In this document: piece by piece, positions 17,501 through 27,596 of the stretch
Numbering within the stretch: the stretch's first letter is position 1
Layout: every line of letters starts with the position of its first letter
Assembly (NCBI RefSeq): GCF_011065895.1
Contig: NZ_JAALCR010000033.1
Coordinates: forward strand, 1-56,382
Direction of reading: 5' to 3'
Source: Paludisphaera rhizosphaerae
Lineage (GTDB): Bacteria; Planctomycetota; Planctomycetia; Isosphaerales; Isosphaeraceae
DNA length: 56,382 bases
Notes under the pieces: model-generated
Database searches by the model: none
The model's input: the letters and a program-made list of their open reading frames with translations, nothing else
What the model was told of the DNA's origin: nothing
Made by a program: the position numbers and the translations under genes

Positions 17501-18154
17501 ATGACACGCCCCCGCGCCGACCTCGACGTTTCCTCCGTCTTCCTCGACCCCGCGGCCTTCCCCGGCGACGACCCCCTGAGCTGGAACGCCCTCTTCGGCG
17601 ACGACGGGCCGGTCGTCCTGGAGATCGGCTCGGGCAAGGGCCTGTTCCTGGCCAACGCCGCGCAGGCCCGTCCCGATCACCGGTTCTTCGGGATCGAGAT
17701 CGCCAAGAAGTACGCCCGGCTCGCCGCGGAGCGAGTCGTGAAGGCGGGGCTGTCGAACGTCCGGCTCTGGCCGGGAGACGCCGGCCACCTGATGGCCAAA
17801 CGCGTCGTCCCCGGCAGCCTGCGCGAGGTCCACGTCTACTTCCCCGACCCCTGGTGGAAGAAGCGCCACCGCAAGCGCCGGGTGTTCAACGAGAAGCTCG
17901 TCGATTCGATCGCCAAAGCCCTGACGCCCGGCGGCGAACTGCACGTCGCCACCGACGTCGAGGAATACTTCGGCGTGATCCGTGAACTCGTCGGAGCCGA
18001 CACCCGCTTCACCGAGATCGACCCGCCCGCGCTGGGCGATCCCGAGCACGATCACGACTACCTGACGAACTTCGAGCGGAAGTACCGCATCGAAGGTCGT
18101 CCGGTATATCGGTCGAGCTATCGGCTTCAGGAAGCCGTGACGGCCGTCTCGTAG
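17501..18154 (+). CDS. trmB: tRNA (guanine-N7-)-methyltransferase TrmB
   Basis: The 217-residue protein methylates G46 in the variable loop of tRNAs using S-adenosylmethionine. It shows the SAM-binding motif [12 protein letters not shown], the family block [11 protein letters not shown] and the signature [15 protein letters not shown], which is diagnostic. The C-terminal SSYRLQE is also typical. ATG 17501 is the first in-frame start beyond the FabZ stop, though no strong ribosome binding site is visible. The last 28 bp overlap the convergent purF gene. Confidence 0.95.
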   Translation: MTRPRADLDVSSVFLDPAAFPGDDPLSWNALFGDDGPVVLEIGSGKGLFLANAAQARPDHRFFGIEIAKKYARLAAERVVKAGLSNVRLWPGDAGHLMAKRVVPGSLREVHVYFPDPWWKKRHRKRRVFNEKLVDSIAKALTPGGELHVATDVEEYFGVIRELVGADTRFTEIDPPALGDPEHDHDYLTNFERKYRIEGRPVYRSSYRLQEAVTAVS

Positions 18155-19722
18155 GCCCGCCTGCGTTCGTTGGCGCCGGCGGCTTCGGGGTTGCACTCGA
18201 TCTGGTAGAGGTCGCGGCCGGTATCGGTCGGGTACTGGCCGGTGATGCAGGCCCGGCAGAGGCGGTCGGGGGCCAGGCTGACGGAGCGGGCGATGGCGTC
18301 GACGGGGAGGTAGCGCAGACTGTCGGCGCCGAGCTCGCGGGCCATCTGGTCCTGCGCTTCCTCGGTGAGCAGGATGCGCTCGCCGTCCATCTCGGCGAAC
18401 CGGGTTGCGAACAACTCATCGCGGGTGGACATGTCGATCCCGTAATAGCACGGGGCGACGATCGGCGGGCAGGCGACGCGAAGGTGGATTTCGCGGGCGC
18501 GGCCGCGGTCGCGGATCTCGCGGACGAGGGCCCGCATGGTCGTCGACCGGACGATGCTGTCCTCGACGAGCAGGACCCGCTTGCCGGCCAGAACCTCGGG
18601 CAGGGGTGTGTACTTGAGGCGGGCCTTGGCGGCGCGGTCGGCGGTGCCTTCGATGAAGGTTCGGCCGACGTAGCGGTTGCGCATCAGGCCCTCGACCGAG
18701 GGGACGCCCAGCGAGAAGGCCATGGCATCCGCCGCGGCCTTGGCTGTGTCGGGGACGGGGACGACGATGGTCCCTTCGTCCAGCGGCACCGTCTCCATCC
18801 GGGCCAGTTCCTTGCCCAGCCCGGCTCGGCTGAGGTAGACCGAGCGGTCGTCGAGCGTGCTGGCGACGTTGGCGAAGTAGATCCACTCGAAGAAGCAGTG
18901 AGCCTGCTTGGGCGAGGGGGCGTAGCGCTCGATCCGGACGCCCTCGGCGTTGGCGATGGCGATCGTCCCGGGCTCCAGCGAGCGGATCTTCTGGAAGCCG
19001 AGGTTGGCCAGGGGGACGCTCTCGCTGGCGACGGCGAACAGCGGGCCGCTTTCGGCGATGCAGAGCGGCCGGAAGCCCAGCGGGTCGCGGGCGACGATCA
19101 ACTCGCCGTGGGCTGTGACCAGAACAATGTTGTATGCGCCGTCGAACCACTCCGAGAGCCGGCGGAAGATGCCGACCCAGTCGGGGTCGACGTCCTCCGT
19201 TTGCAGCTCGTAGGACAGCGCGTGCATGATGATTTCGGTGTCGGTATCGCGCTTAAGGTGGTAGTCGCCCTTGGAGAGCAGCTCTTCTTTGAGCTGTTTG
19301 TAGTTGGCGAGCTGGCCATTGAAGGCGAAAGCGAACCATTTGGTCCGGCGGCCGTGGTCGCGTTCGAAGGGCTGCGCATTGTAGCGGTCGTCGCCGCCGC
19401 AGGTGGCGTAGCGGACGTGGCCGATGGCGACCGTGCCGTCGACCCCTTGCATGATCGTCTCGAACTCGGACTTGTGGTTGAGGCGGAAGGCCTCGGCCAC
19501 GGTCCCCAGTTCCTTATGGACCTTGATGAGCGCGTTGCGGTCGGCTCGATAGCTGGCCATCCCCGCGGCGAGCTGGCCGCGGTTCTGCATATCCAGCAGC
19601 ATTCTTGGTACAAGACGCGCCACGCTGTTGGCGTCGCCTGGAATCGGCGCCATCGGCGAGACGGCGGCCCCCGGAGCATGGAACACCGCCGCTACGCCGC
19701 ACTCGTGGTGAAGCTCGCCCAT
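18127..19722 (-). CDS. purF: Amidophosphoribosyltransferase PurF
   Basis: The 531-residue enzyme makes phosphoribosylamine from PRPP and glutamine, the first step of purine synthesis. The N-terminal nucleophile Cys lies at residue 8 ([11 protein letters not shown]), so a short propeptide would be removed. The glutaminase half continues to about 245. The PRPP loop is [13 protein letters not shown]. Cysteines in [10 protein letters not shown] and RLCRACITG fit the 4Fe-4S ligands of the B. subtilis-type enzyme. Start is ATG 19720-19722. It ends in a 28-bp overlap with trmB and is divergent from proB. Confidence 0.95.
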   Translation of the reverse strand: MGELHHECGVAAVFHAPGAAVSPMAPIPGDANSVARLVPRMLLDMQNRGQLAAGMASYRADRNALIKVHKELGTVAEAFRLNHKSEFETIMQGVDGTVAIGHVRYATCGGDDRYNAQPFERDHGRRTKWFAFAFNGQLANYKQLKEELLSKGDYHLKRDTDTEIIMHALSYELQTEDVDPDWVGIFRRLSEWFDGAYNIVLVTAHGELIVARDPLGFRPLCIAESGPLFAVASESVPLANLGFQKIRSLEPGTIAIANAEGVRIERYAPSPKQAHCFFEWIYFANVASTLDDRSVYLSRAGLGKELARMETVPLDEGTIVVPVPDTAKAAADAMAFSLGVPSVEGLMRNRYVGRTFIEGTADRAAKARLKYTPLPEVLAGKRVLLVEDSIVRSTTMRALVREIRDRGRAREIHLRVACPPIVAPCYYGIDMSTRDELFATRFAEMDGERILLTEEAQDQMARELGADSLRYLPVDAIARSVSLAPDRLCRACITGQYPTDTGRDLYQIECNPEAAGANERRRAYETAVTAS

Positions 19723-19825
19723 AGGGTGGGATTTCCTCTGTCCGGCCTGGAGGGAAGACCGGCGACTGAGTCGGGATCGATCAAGGAGTGACGGATCGCA
19801 CGAAACCTAGACCGGATGTATTCGT

Positions 19826-19854
19826 CTAGGCCGTCGCCGTCTCTTGATTATAAT
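19826..19854 (+). promoter_or_regulatory. Possible promoter for proB
   Basis: A perfect TATAAT lies at 19849-19854 in the purF-proB divergent region, but the matching -35 position (about 19826-19831) is poor. Transcription rightward to proB would leave a leader of about 145 nt. Confidence 0.4.
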
Positions 19855-20006
19855 GGGGACCGCGGTCTCATACAACCTTCACGGAACGGGTCGTGGGGAA
19901 ATCGGGCAGCACGACGAGGGGAAACGGACGACTCCTCCCAGCCCATCGAGAGGCCGCGGTCGCGGGCCGGCGACGATCGCCGAGGGCCCGGAGAGAGGGC
20001 CTTGCC

Positions 20007-21227
20007 TTGAAGACGAAGACCGACGCCGGCGTCCGCGCCCGGCCCTGGACCACGCGCATCGTCGGGGATCCTTCGCGCCCGCACGTCGCGACCCGCGACC
20101 TCGTCCGCGACGAGGTGGTCGTTTCGTCGCAGACCTGGGTCGTCAAGGTGGGGACCAGCGTCCTGGCCGGCCGCGACGGCCGGCTCGACATGGACCGCAT
20201 CGACCACCTGGCCGAACAACTCTGCCGAGTGATGGACTCCGGCCGGAAGGTCGCCCTGGTCAGCTCGGGAGCCGTCGGCGCGGGGATCGGCCGCCTCGGG
20301 CTCAAGGGGAGGCCGGACAACCTCCGTCAGCTTCAGGCCGCCGCCGCCATCGGCCAGTCGCACTTGATGCGATGTTATGATGAAGGTATGCGCAAGCGAG
20401 GGCGTAACGCCGCTCAGCTTCTCCTGACGCATGAGGACTTTGACGGCCGGGGCCGCTATCTGAACATGCGGAACACGCTCCACGCTCTCTTCGAGTGGGG
20501 CGCGGTCCCGATCATCAACGAGAACGACACGATCAGCGTCGACGAGATCAAGTTCGGCGACAACGACCGGCTCGCCGCGATGGTGGCCAACCTCCTCCAG
20601 GCGCAGCTCCTGGTGATCCTGAGCGTGGTCGACGGCCTTTACCTGACCGATCCGGCCAAGCCCGGACCGGCGGAGGTCGTCTCGTGCGTTCAGAAGATCG
20701 ACGACGAGGTGCTCTCACTGGCTTGCGGCGGCAAGAGCGCGCTGGGAACCGGCGGCATGCAGAGCAAGCTGGCCTCCGCGCGGCTGGTCACGCAGGCCGG
20801 GGGCTCGGTCGTGATCGCCTCCGGGACGCGGCCCGATCCGTTGACGCGGATCCTCGCCGGCGAGGAGGTGGGGACGCTCTTCCTCGCTCACGGCAACAAC
20901 CACCGCGCCCGCAAGCGATGGATCGGACTGACGGCCCGCCCTCGCGGCCGGCTGGTGGTGGACGCCGGCGCTCGCAAGGCGCTGGAGACCGGGTCGAAGA
21001 GCCTGCTGGCCATCGGCGTCGTCGAGGTCGAAGGGGACTTCGAGAAGGGGGACGTCGTCTCCGTCGTCGACCCCGAGGGCCGCGAGTTCGCCCGCGGCCT
21101 GTCCAATTACGGCGCCGAGGACGCCCGCGTCGTCCGGGGGCGGCACACGCTCGAAGCGCGGACCTTGCTCGGTCCGTCGAACTACGACGAGATCGTTCAC
21201 CGTGACAACCTCGTGCTGATCGTCTGA
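20007..21227 (+). CDS. proB: Glutamate 5-kinase ProB
   Basis: ProB phosphorylates glutamate in the first step of proline synthesis. The amino-acid kinase domain shows WVVKVGTSVLAG, VALVSSGAVGAG, PIINENDTIS and FGDNDRLAA. A C-terminal PUA domain (from about residue 285, RARKRWIGLTARPRG) is present, as in full-length bacterial enzymes. No ATG fits the N-terminus; TTG 20007 is preferred because GGAGAGAGGG lies 7 nt upstream, giving 406 residues. GTG 19893 or GTG 20116 are alternatives. There is no proA next to it. Confidence 0.92.
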   Translation: MKTKTDAGVRARPWTTRIVGDPSRPHVATRDLVRDEVVVSSQTWVVKVGTSVLAGRDGRLDMDRIDHLAEQLCRVMDSGRKVALVSSGAVGAGIGRLGLKGRPDNLRQLQAAAAIGQSHLMRCYDEGMRKRGRNAAQLLLTHEDFDGRGRYLNMRNTLHALFEWGAVPIINENDTISVDEIKFGDNDRLAAMVANLLQAQLLVILSVVDGLYLTDPAKPGPAEVVSCVQKIDDEVLSLACGGKSALGTGGMQSKLASARLVTQAGGSVVIASGTRPDPLTRILAGEEVGTLFLAHGNNHRARKRWIGLTARPRGRLVVDAGARKALETGSKSLLAIGVVEVEGDFEKGDVVSVVDPEGREFARGLSNYGAEDARVVRGRHTLEARTLLGPSNYDEIVHRDNLVLIV

Positions 21228-21446
21228 GTCGCCGCGACCGGCTGAACCTGCCGTTGCGAGGGTCGCGGGGAGTTCATGCGCTCACGCGCTGGCACGCCGC
21301 GCGCCGATGATCCACGACGGGTCGGGCCGACTCGGCGCGCGTGCGGGGCCTTCTCGCGGGGGGGCTCCGGGGCGTACAATACGATTTGACGTCGCGTCGA
21401 CGTCGTCTGCCCGTCCCCGGCGTTCCGATCGGTGGAGAGGCCCGTC

Positions 21447-22283
21447 ATGATCCCGTCCTGCTCGCGCGACCGCGTCGCCCGACGCCCTAGCGTCCGGCCG
21501 ATCCTCGCATTCCTGGCAGCCTCGGTTCTCGTCGGCGAGGCCCACGCTCAGGGCTACGGCCCGGATCCGTTCCGCCCGTACAACTCTCAGTACGATCCCT
21601 ACGTCTTCGGCGTCGCCCCGGGCGCTCTGGACGGCGTCGGCAATCCCTCGATCAATCGCGCCGGGATCCGCAACGCCAATCAGTTCCGCAGCGTCGTGAA
21701 CGAGTTGAACGGCATCGGCGTCGGCAACCGCCATGACCAGGTCAACCGCCGCTACGACACGGAGTACGGTCGGATCTACCGACCCAACGCCAAGACCGAC
21801 AAGAACTCCGACTACGAGACTCAGCGAGCCCAGGCGGCCGACCTCTATTTCCGCTACCTCCGCGAGAAGGACCCTCGCAAGAGGGCGCAACTGCTCCGCG
21901 AGTACAACAAGGCCCAGAGCGAAACGTCGCGAGACCTTGCCGCCAGCCCCAACTCCAGGAACGCACGACGGCGGTCGTCGGACACCACTCCCTCGCTGGG
22001 CGGGACCGGCGCCGCCCGCCGAGCCGCCGACCGCGACGCCGATCACGCCCCGCCGCCTCCGGATTCCGTCCAGCGAGGGCCGAGCGCCGGTGCGCGAGAG
22101 GACCTCGCTCCGCCTCCTCCGGACTCCGTGGGACGCGGATCCTTCTCCTCTCGCCCTGGCGCGCGACGCCCCAAGCCGATCGCCCCCGGCGACGAGCCGA
22201 TCGGCGCGACTCCGTCGGAGGTTCTCGAACGCGCCACCCGCTCGGGAGGCTCGTCCGCCCCGCCGCCGCCGCCGCTTCCGTGA
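21447..22283 (+). CDS. Proline-rich secreted hypothetical protein
   Basis: The 278-residue protein has a signal peptide ending AHAQG (hydrophobic core ILAFLAASVLVG). A Tyr/Asn/Arg-rich region follows, then a basic low-complexity stretch and a Pro-rich tail with two copies of APPPPDSV followed by RG within three residues. No catalytic domain is recognised. It may be a cell-surface or periplasmic structural protein typical of planctomycetes; that is inference. ATG 21447 has GGAGAGG about 8 nt upstream. A TACAAT at 21375-21380 may be its -10 element. Confidence 0.75.
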   Translation: MIPSCSRDRVARRPSVRPILAFLAASVLVGEAHAQGYGPDPFRPYNSQYDPYVFGVAPGALDGVGNPSINRAGIRNANQFRSVVNELNGIGVGNRHDQVNRRYDTEYGRIYRPNAKTDKNSDYETQRAQAADLYFRYLREKDPRKRAQLLREYNKAQSETSRDLAASPNSRNARRRSSDTTPSLGGTGAARRAADRDADHAPPPPDSVQRGPSAGAREDLAPPPPDSVGRGSFSSRPGARRPKPIAPGDEPIGATPSEVLERATRSGGSSAPPPPPLP

Positions 22284-22315
22284 GGTCGCGCACGGCCTCG
22301 GAAATCTCTAGCCCG

Positions 22316-22343
22316 TTGACGGTGAAGATTCTGGCCTTACAAT
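22316..22343 (+). promoter_or_regulatory. Probable promoter of the nuo operon
   Basis: TTGACG (22316-22321) and TACAAT (22338-22343) are separated by 16 nt, a good sigma-70-type match. Transcription would begin near 22350, leaving an untranslated leader of about 215 nt before nuoA. I see no riboswitch-like structure in the leader. Confidence 0.6.
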
Positions 22344-22565
22344 TGGGCCGTTCTTGAGACGCGTTCATAATGCGGATCGCCGCAGGCGACCCCGGTCGAA
22401 CCCTTGTCCACTCCGTTCGACCTTGCCCGACGGCGAACCAGTCGGCGACGTGCCTCCCGGCGAAGTCGCCCCGCGAATGAATCGCGTCTTTTTTCGGGCG
22501 GGACTTTGTGAAACCCTTCACAAGGTCGTCCGCTCCGACTCTCGCGTAGGGACCGTCCTGAGACG

Positions 22566-22994
22566 ATGACCACCAATTTCACGCCGATCTTCCTGTTCCT
22601 GGCGATCGCCGTCTTCACCGGGGTGAGCATGCTCGCCCTGAGTGCGTTGCTGGGACCGTCCAAGAAGACGACGATCAAGCAGATGCCCTACGAGTCGGGC
22701 ATGGACCCCATCGGCGACGCCCGCCAGCGGTTCGACGTCCGGTTCTACCTGGTCGCGATCGCCTTCCTGCTTTTCGACGTCGAATTGCTGTACCTCTATC
22801 CCTGGGCCGTCGCTCAGTGGAGCGCCGACCCGGCCGTGGCTGCGGCAGTGACGCCTCCGGGCGCGACGCCGGCCCTCGCGGGCGTGCCGCCGATCTTCCG
22901 AGGAATGGTCTTCTGGGAGATCATGGTCTTCGTGGTCATCCTCGCGGCGGCTTTCGCCTACGCCTGGAAGAAGGGGGTCTTCGAATGGCGTTGA
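22566..22994 (+). CDS. nuoA: NADH-quinone oxidoreductase subunit A
   Basis: A 142-residue membrane subunit with three helices. It carries the conserved YESGMDPIGDARQRFDVRFY block and FDVELLYLYPWA. It is part of the proton-pumping membrane arm of complex I, next to NuoJ, NuoK and NuoH. Start ATG 22566 follows a long leader. The gene overlaps nuoB by 10 bp. An Ala/Pro-rich loop (about 95-112) is longer than in E. coli. Confidence 0.95.
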   Translation: MTTNFTPIFLFLAIAVFTGVSMLALSALLGPSKKTTIKQMPYESGMDPIGDARQRFDVRFYLVAIAFLLFDVELLYLYPWAVAQWSADPAVAAAVTPPGATPALAGVPPIFRGMVFWEIMVFVVILAAAFAYAWKKGVFEWR

Positions 22995-23665
22995 ACACCT
23001 CGCGATCGGGGTCGGAACTGGTCGTCACCCCCGCCGATCAGCCTGAAGTTCCCGAAAACGTCTTTCTGACGACGATGGACTCGGTCGTGAGCTGGTGCCG
23101 CAAGCACAGCCTTTGGCCGATGCCCTTCGCGACCGCCTGCTGCGGGATCGAGCTGATGGCCGTCGGCGCCAGCCGATTCGACCTGGCCCGCTTCGGGGCC
23201 GAGGTCATGCGGTTCAGCCCCCGCCAGTGCGACCTGATGATCGTCGCCGGCCGGGTATCGATGAAAATGATGCCCGTGCTCCAGCGGATCTGGCTCCAGA
23301 TGCCTGAGCCCAAGTGGTGCATCAGCATGGGCGCCTGCGCCAGCACCGGCGGCATCTTCGACACCTACGCGGTGGTGCAGGGGATCGACCGGTTCATCCC
23401 GGTGGACGTTTACATCCCCGGCTGCCCCCCGCGGCCTGAGCAGATCCTCCGGGCCGTGATGGACATTCAGGCCAAGGTGCAGAAGGGGGGCACGACCTTC
23501 GGCAACGAAGGGCTGCCCGAGCTTCGCGCCCGTGAGAAGTACGTCCTCGCTCAGCGCGAGGCCGCCCCCGGAACCGGCATCGCCGACGAGCGCGGGGACG
23601 AGGACCGCTACGGCTACCGCATCCCCGGCGGACCGTCGCAGCTCGGACTCGAGGAGACCCGATGA
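22985..23665 (+). CDS. nuoB: NADH-quinone oxidoreductase subunit B
   Basis: A 226-residue subunit holding iron-sulfur cluster N2, which hands electrons to quinone. Ligand cysteines are seen in FATACCGIELMA, MGACASTGG and YIPGCPPRPEQ. The C-terminal tail of about 50 residues is hydrophilic and longer than in E. coli. ATG 22985 overlaps the nuoA stop, and the stop overlaps the nuoC start as ATGA, so translation is coupled. Confidence 0.97.
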   Translation: MALNTSRSGSELVVTPADQPEVPENVFLTTMDSVVSWCRKHSLWPMPFATACCGIELMAVGASRFDLARFGAEVMRFSPRQCDLMIVAGRVSMKMMPVLQRIWLQMPEPKWCISMGACASTGGIFDTYAVVQGIDRFIPVDVYIPGCPPRPEQILRAVMDIQAKVQKGGTTFGNEGLPELRAREKYVLAQREAAPGTGIADERGDEDRYGYRIPGGPSQLGLEETR

Positions 23666-24210
23666 GCGCCGCTCCCACGACCGAACCCGCCGTGCCTTCC
23701 GCCGCGAGTGAGGCGATCCTCACTCAGCTCAACGCAGCGATCGCCGACGCCGCTCCCTGCGTGACCCGCTTCCGCGACAACATCCGGATCTTCGTGGCCC
23801 CCGATCGGCTGATCGAAGTGCTCACCGCGCTCAAGGAAAAGTGCGGCTGCGCCTTTCTTTCCGAGCTGGGCGGAGCCGACTACCTGAAGTATCCCGGCGC
23901 CCGCAAGGGCCCTCGGTTCGAGGTCCACTACGTTCTCCGCAACCTGGACACGATGGGATTCGTCGTCGTCAAGGCGGGCGTGGACGATCCCGATCCGACC
24001 CTCCCTTCGGTCTACGGCCTCTGGCCGGGATGCGACTGGATGGAGCGCGAGGTTTTCGACATGTACGGCATCCGGTTCGAGGGGCACCCCGACCTCCGCC
24101 GGATCCTGATGCCCGACGAGTTCGTCGCCTTCCCTCTCCGGAAGGACTACCCGTTGCGAGGCCGCGGCGAACGCCACAACTTCCCCCGGCTGACCCGCGA
24201 AGAGTCCTGA
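23662..24210 (+). CDS. nuoC: NADH-quinone oxidoreductase subunit C
   Basis: A 182-residue peripheral-arm subunit of complex I. The family signature is present as EREVFDMYGIRFEGHPDLRR followed by LMPDEF and PLRKDYPLRGRGER. It is separate from NuoD, not fused as in E. coli. It starts at the ATGA overlap with nuoB. Around 60 bp separates it from nuoD. Confidence 0.96.
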   Translation: MSAAPTTEPAVPSAASEAILTQLNAAIADAAPCVTRFRDNIRIFVAPDRLIEVLTALKEKCGCAFLSELGGADYLKYPGARKGPRFEVHYVLRNLDTMGFVVVKAGVDDPDPTLPSVYGLWPGCDWMEREVFDMYGIRFEGHPDLRRILMPDEFVAFPLRKDYPLRGRGERHNFPRLTREES

Positions 24211-24270
24211 TCCGTTTCCGCCCCCGGAACGACGACCGTCCCCATTCACGCGAGGCCCGAGAGAGACGTT

Positions 24271-25491
24271 ATGCCGGTCAACCTGCTCGACGAGCCCGAA
24301 CTGGACAGCGAGGCCAAGCAGGCCACCTGGACCCTGAACTTCGGCCCCCAGCATCCGGCCACGCACACCACGCTGCGCCTGATCCTGGAGCTGGACGGCG
24401 AGCGGATCGTCAAGGCGACGCCGCACATTGGCTACCTGCACTCGGGCTTCGAGAAGCTCGGCGAGCACCTGAACTACAACCAGTACGTCACGATCGTCGA
24501 CCGTAAGAACTACATCAGCCCACCGATGAACGAGGTGGCCTGGCATCACACGGTCGAAAAACTGCTGGGCGTCGAACTGACCCCCCGGTGTCAGTACATC
24601 CGGGTCATCATCGGCGAGCTGGGTCGGATCTCCGACCACCTCCTCTGCACGGGGGCCGCGGCGCTCGACCTGGGGGCGTTCACCGCGTTCCTCTACGCGT
24701 TCAACCTCCGCGAGCAGATCTACGACGTCTACGAGGAGATGTCGGGCTATCGCTTCCATCCCGGCTACACGCGGGTCGGCGGCGTGCTCTACGACTTCAA
24801 CGATCGCGTCCTGGACAGGATCAAGCGAGTGCTGACCTCGTTTGTGAAGGTCTACTCGGACATGAGCAAGCTCCTCTTCCGCAACCGGATCTTCCTGGAC
24901 CGGATGCGGGGGGTCGGCAAGCTCAGCAAGGCCGACGCGATCGGGATGTCCTGCACGGGCCCCGTGGCCCGGGCCAGCGGCGTTCACGTCGACCTGCGGA
25001 AAGACGCCCCCTACCTGGCGTACCCCGAGTTCGACTTCGAGGTTCCCTACTGCGAGGAAGGGGACTGCTGGGCTCGCTTCATGGTCCGCATGGAGGAGAT
25101 GAAGCAGAGCGTCCGGATCATCGAGCAGGCGATGGCCAAGCTGCCGAGCGGGCCGGTGAACCTGCCGATCGCCGAGAAGCTGAACATCCCCGACAAGGCG
25201 ACGACCTACAACAGCATGGAAGGCCTGATCCAGCACTTCGAGCTGGTCATGCCCAACCGCGGGTTCGAGTCGCCCGTGGACGAGGTGTATGCGGCCGTCG
25301 AGGGCCCCAACGGCGAGCTGGGTTATTACCTGGTGGCCGACGGGACCGAGTTCGGCTGGCGGGTCCGCACCCGGCCCCCCTCGTTCATCCACTTCTCGGT
25401 CTTCCCGCACATCATCAAGAACCACATGCTCGCCGATATCGTGGCTGTGCTCGGTAGCCTGAGCATCATCGCCGCCGAGCTCGACCGTTGA
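24271..25491 (+). CDS. nuoD: NADH-quinone oxidoreductase subunit D
   Basis: A 406-residue 49-kDa-type subunit that forms the quinone site with NuoB. The N-terminal block FGPQHPATHTTLRL contains the conserved His pair, and HIGYLHSGFEKLGE and the C-terminal DPVMGEVDR-equivalent region (LGSLSIIAAELDR) fit the family. ATG 24271 follows GAGAGA. The stop overlaps a TTG that could start nuoE. Confidence 0.97.
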   Translation: MPVNLLDEPELDSEAKQATWTLNFGPQHPATHTTLRLILELDGERIVKATPHIGYLHSGFEKLGEHLNYNQYVTIVDRKNYISPPMNEVAWHHTVEKLLGVELTPRCQYIRVIIGELGRISDHLLCTGAAALDLGAFTAFLYAFNLREQIYDVYEEMSGYRFHPGYTRVGGVLYDFNDRVLDRIKRVLTSFVKVYSDMSKLLFRNRIFLDRMRGVGKLSKADAIGMSCTGPVARASGVHVDLRKDAPYLAYPEFDFEVPYCEEGDCWARFMVRMEEMKQSVRIIEQAMAKLPSGPVNLPIAEKLNIPDKATTYNSMEGLIQHFELVMPNRGFESPVDEVYAAVEGPNGELGYYLVADGTEFGWRVRTRPPSFIHFSVFPHIIKNHMLADIVAVLGSLSIIAAELDR

Positions 25492-25511
25492 CCGCGAGGG
25501 ACACCCGACCG

Positions 25512-26051
25512 ATGCCAGCCGAAGCCCCGTCCCGCCCGCCGCAGAAGATCGCGATCCTCACGGAGCCGCTGAAGGAGAAGATTTGCGCCCTCTTCCCGCG
25601 GTACCCGAGCAAGCGGGCCGTGACCCTGCCGGCGCTGCACATGGTTCATGAGCACCTCCGTTGCGTGCCGATCCAGGCCATGGCCGAGATCGCCGAACTA
25701 CTGGAGATCTCGCCGGCGGAAGTCCACGACACGATGAGCTTCTACGGGTTCTTCCCTCAGGCCCCCATCGGCGACGTCCGGGTGTGGGTCTGCCGGTCGA
25801 TCTCGTGCATGCTCCGCGGCGGCGACGAACTGCTGGAGCACGCCTGCAAGCGGCTTTCGATCCACCCCGGCGAGACGACGCCCGACGGCAAGATCACCGT
25901 CGAGTTCGCCGAGTGCCTGGGGATTTGCGACCACGCCCCCGCCGCCCTGGCCGACGACGGCCGGGTCTACGGACCGCTCGACGAGGCGGGGGTCGACGCC
26001 ATGCTCGACGAGTTGAAGAAGGGCCGCAAGGACGAGGCCCCGCATATCTGA
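25512..26051 (+). CDS. nuoE: NADH-quinone oxidoreductase subunit E
   Basis: A 179-residue thioredoxin-like subunit with a 2Fe-2S cluster (N1a). The four ligands lie in VWVCRSISC and AECLGICDHAP. It sits beside NuoF in the NADH-dehydrogenase module. I chose ATG 25512 with GAGGGA upstream; a TTG at 25488 overlapping the nuoD stop would add eight residues. Confidence 0.96.
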   Translation: MPAEAPSRPPQKIAILTEPLKEKICALFPRYPSKRAVTLPALHMVHEHLRCVPIQAMAEIAELLEISPAEVHDTMSFYGFFPQAPIGDVRVWVCRSISCMLRGGDELLEHACKRLSIHPGETTPDGKITVEFAECLGICDHAPAALADDGRVYGPLDEAGVDAMLDELKKGRKDEAPHI

Positions 26052-26113
26052 CGCGGCCGGCGCCGCCCGCAAACGACCGTCCGACCGCCGAAGACCCTGG
26101 AGAACCGACGACC

Positions 26114-27526
26114 GTGGCCACGTTCGAACCCGTTTTGACCCGCAACTGGAACGTCCCCGACGCCCGTACGCTCAAGGTCTACGAGTCGCGCGGGGGCTAC
26201 CAGTCGGCGCGCAAGGCGCTCACGACGATGGACCCCGACGCCGTCGTCAACGTCGTCAAGGACTCCGAGCTTCGGGGCCGAGGCGGCGCGGGCTTCCCCT
26301 GCGGCCTCAAGTGGACCTTCCTGCCGAAGGACCGCAAAGAGACCCTGATGTGCGTCAACGGCGACGAGAGCGAGCCGGCGACGTTCAACAACCGCTACCT
26401 CCTGGAACGCGACCCGCACATGTTCCTGGAGGGGATCCTCATCTCCTGCTTCGCCACCCGGGCGTCGACGGCCTACGTCTACCTCCGGTTCGAGTACATC
26501 AACGCCTACAAGATCATGGAGCAGGCGATCGAGGAGGCCCGCGCGGCGGGGCACCTCGGCAAGAACATCTACGGCACCGGCTTCAACCTGGACGTTTGGC
26601 TGCACCGCGGGGCGGGCGCCTACATCTGCGGCGAGGAGACCGGGCTGATCGAAAGCCTCGAAGGCAAGCGAGGCTGGCCTCGGATCAAGCCGCCGTTCCC
26701 GGCCATCGAGGGCGCCTTCCGCAAGCCGACGGTCGTCAACAACATTGAGACCCTCTGCTGCGTCCCGCACATCATCGAGCGGGGGGCGAACTGGTTCAAG
26801 TCGATCGGCACGCCCAAGAGCTACGGGCCCAAGCTGTACACGGTCTCCGGCCACGTCGAGAAGCAGGTCTGCGTCGAGCTGCCGCTGGGCGTGACCACCC
26901 GCCAGTTGATCGACGACCACGCCGGCGGCGTCTGGAAGGGCCGCAAGGCCAAGGCAGCCGTCCCCGGCGGCATCAGCATGGGTCTGCTGTCGGCCGACGA
27001 GTTGGACGTTCCGCTCGACTTCGAGAGCCTCCGCAAGCCGGGCTGCCTGGGACTCGGGACTGCGGCCGTCACGGTCATCGACGACCACACGCCGATCATC
27101 GACTATCTGGTCAACACGGCCCGCTTCTTCGCCCACGAGAGCTGCGGCCAGTGCACCCCCTGTCGTGAGGGGACCGGCTGGATGAACAAGACGATCCACC
27201 GCATCAAGAACGGCGGCGGGCGGATCGAAGACCTCGACGTGATGCTCCACCTGGCGAACAACCTGGGAATCATCCCGGGGACCACGATCTGCGGCCTCGC
27301 CGATGGTGCCGCCTGGCCGATCAAGAACGCCGTGGCCAAGTTCCGCGGCGAGCTGGAAGAGTACATCCGGACCCACCAGACCCCCGGCGCAGGCCCCACG
27401 CCCTTGCAGCTTGACATCGCCGCCGGCCGCAAGGTCGACCTGGTGACCATCGGGAACGCGATCGCAGCGCCGACGGCTCCGCCGCCGGCCGCAGCCCTCC
27501 ACTCACCCGGGCGGCCCTCCGCCTGA
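26114..27526 (+). CDS. nuoF: NADH-quinone oxidoreductase subunit F (NADH/FMN-binding)
   Basis: A 470-residue subunit that oxidises NADH through FMN and cluster N3. The glycine-rich GRGGAGFPCGLKW site, the FMN/NADH region CVNGDESEPATFNN, the block GAGAYICGEETGLIESLEG and the 4Fe-4S ligands ESCGQCTPCREGTGW are all present. It starts at GTG 26114, with GGAG about 11 nt upstream. The C-terminus ends in an Ala/Pro-rich tail. Confidence 0.97.
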   Translation: MATFEPVLTRNWNVPDARTLKVYESRGGYQSARKALTTMDPDAVVNVVKDSELRGRGGAGFPCGLKWTFLPKDRKETLMCVNGDESEPATFNNRYLLERDPHMFLEGILISCFATRASTAYVYLRFEYINAYKIMEQAIEEARAAGHLGKNIYGTGFNLDVWLHRGAGAYICGEETGLIESLEGKRGWPRIKPPFPAIEGAFRKPTVVNNIETLCCVPHIIERGANWFKSIGTPKSYGPKLYTVSGHVEKQVCVELPLGVTTRQLIDDHAGGVWKGRKAKAAVPGGISMGLLSADELDVPLDFESLRKPGCLGLGTAAVTVIDDHTPIIDYLVNTARFFAHESCGQCTPCREGTGWMNKTIHRIKNGGGRIEDLDVMLHLANNLGIIPGTTICGLADGAAWPIKNAVAKFRGELEEYIRTHQTPGAGPTPLQLDIAAGRKVDLVTIGNAIAAPTAPPPAAALHSPGRPSA

Positions 27527-27596
27527 TCGACGGCCGCAGCCACTGCCGCGAGCCTTCCCTACGAACGCACACGAGCCCCCTGGACCCGAACGAACG

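Noticed and set aside
23614-25425. A 603-codon minus-strand frame opposite nuoC-nuoD
   Set aside because: Antisense shadow of nuoC and nuoD; the plus-strand genes are unambiguous.
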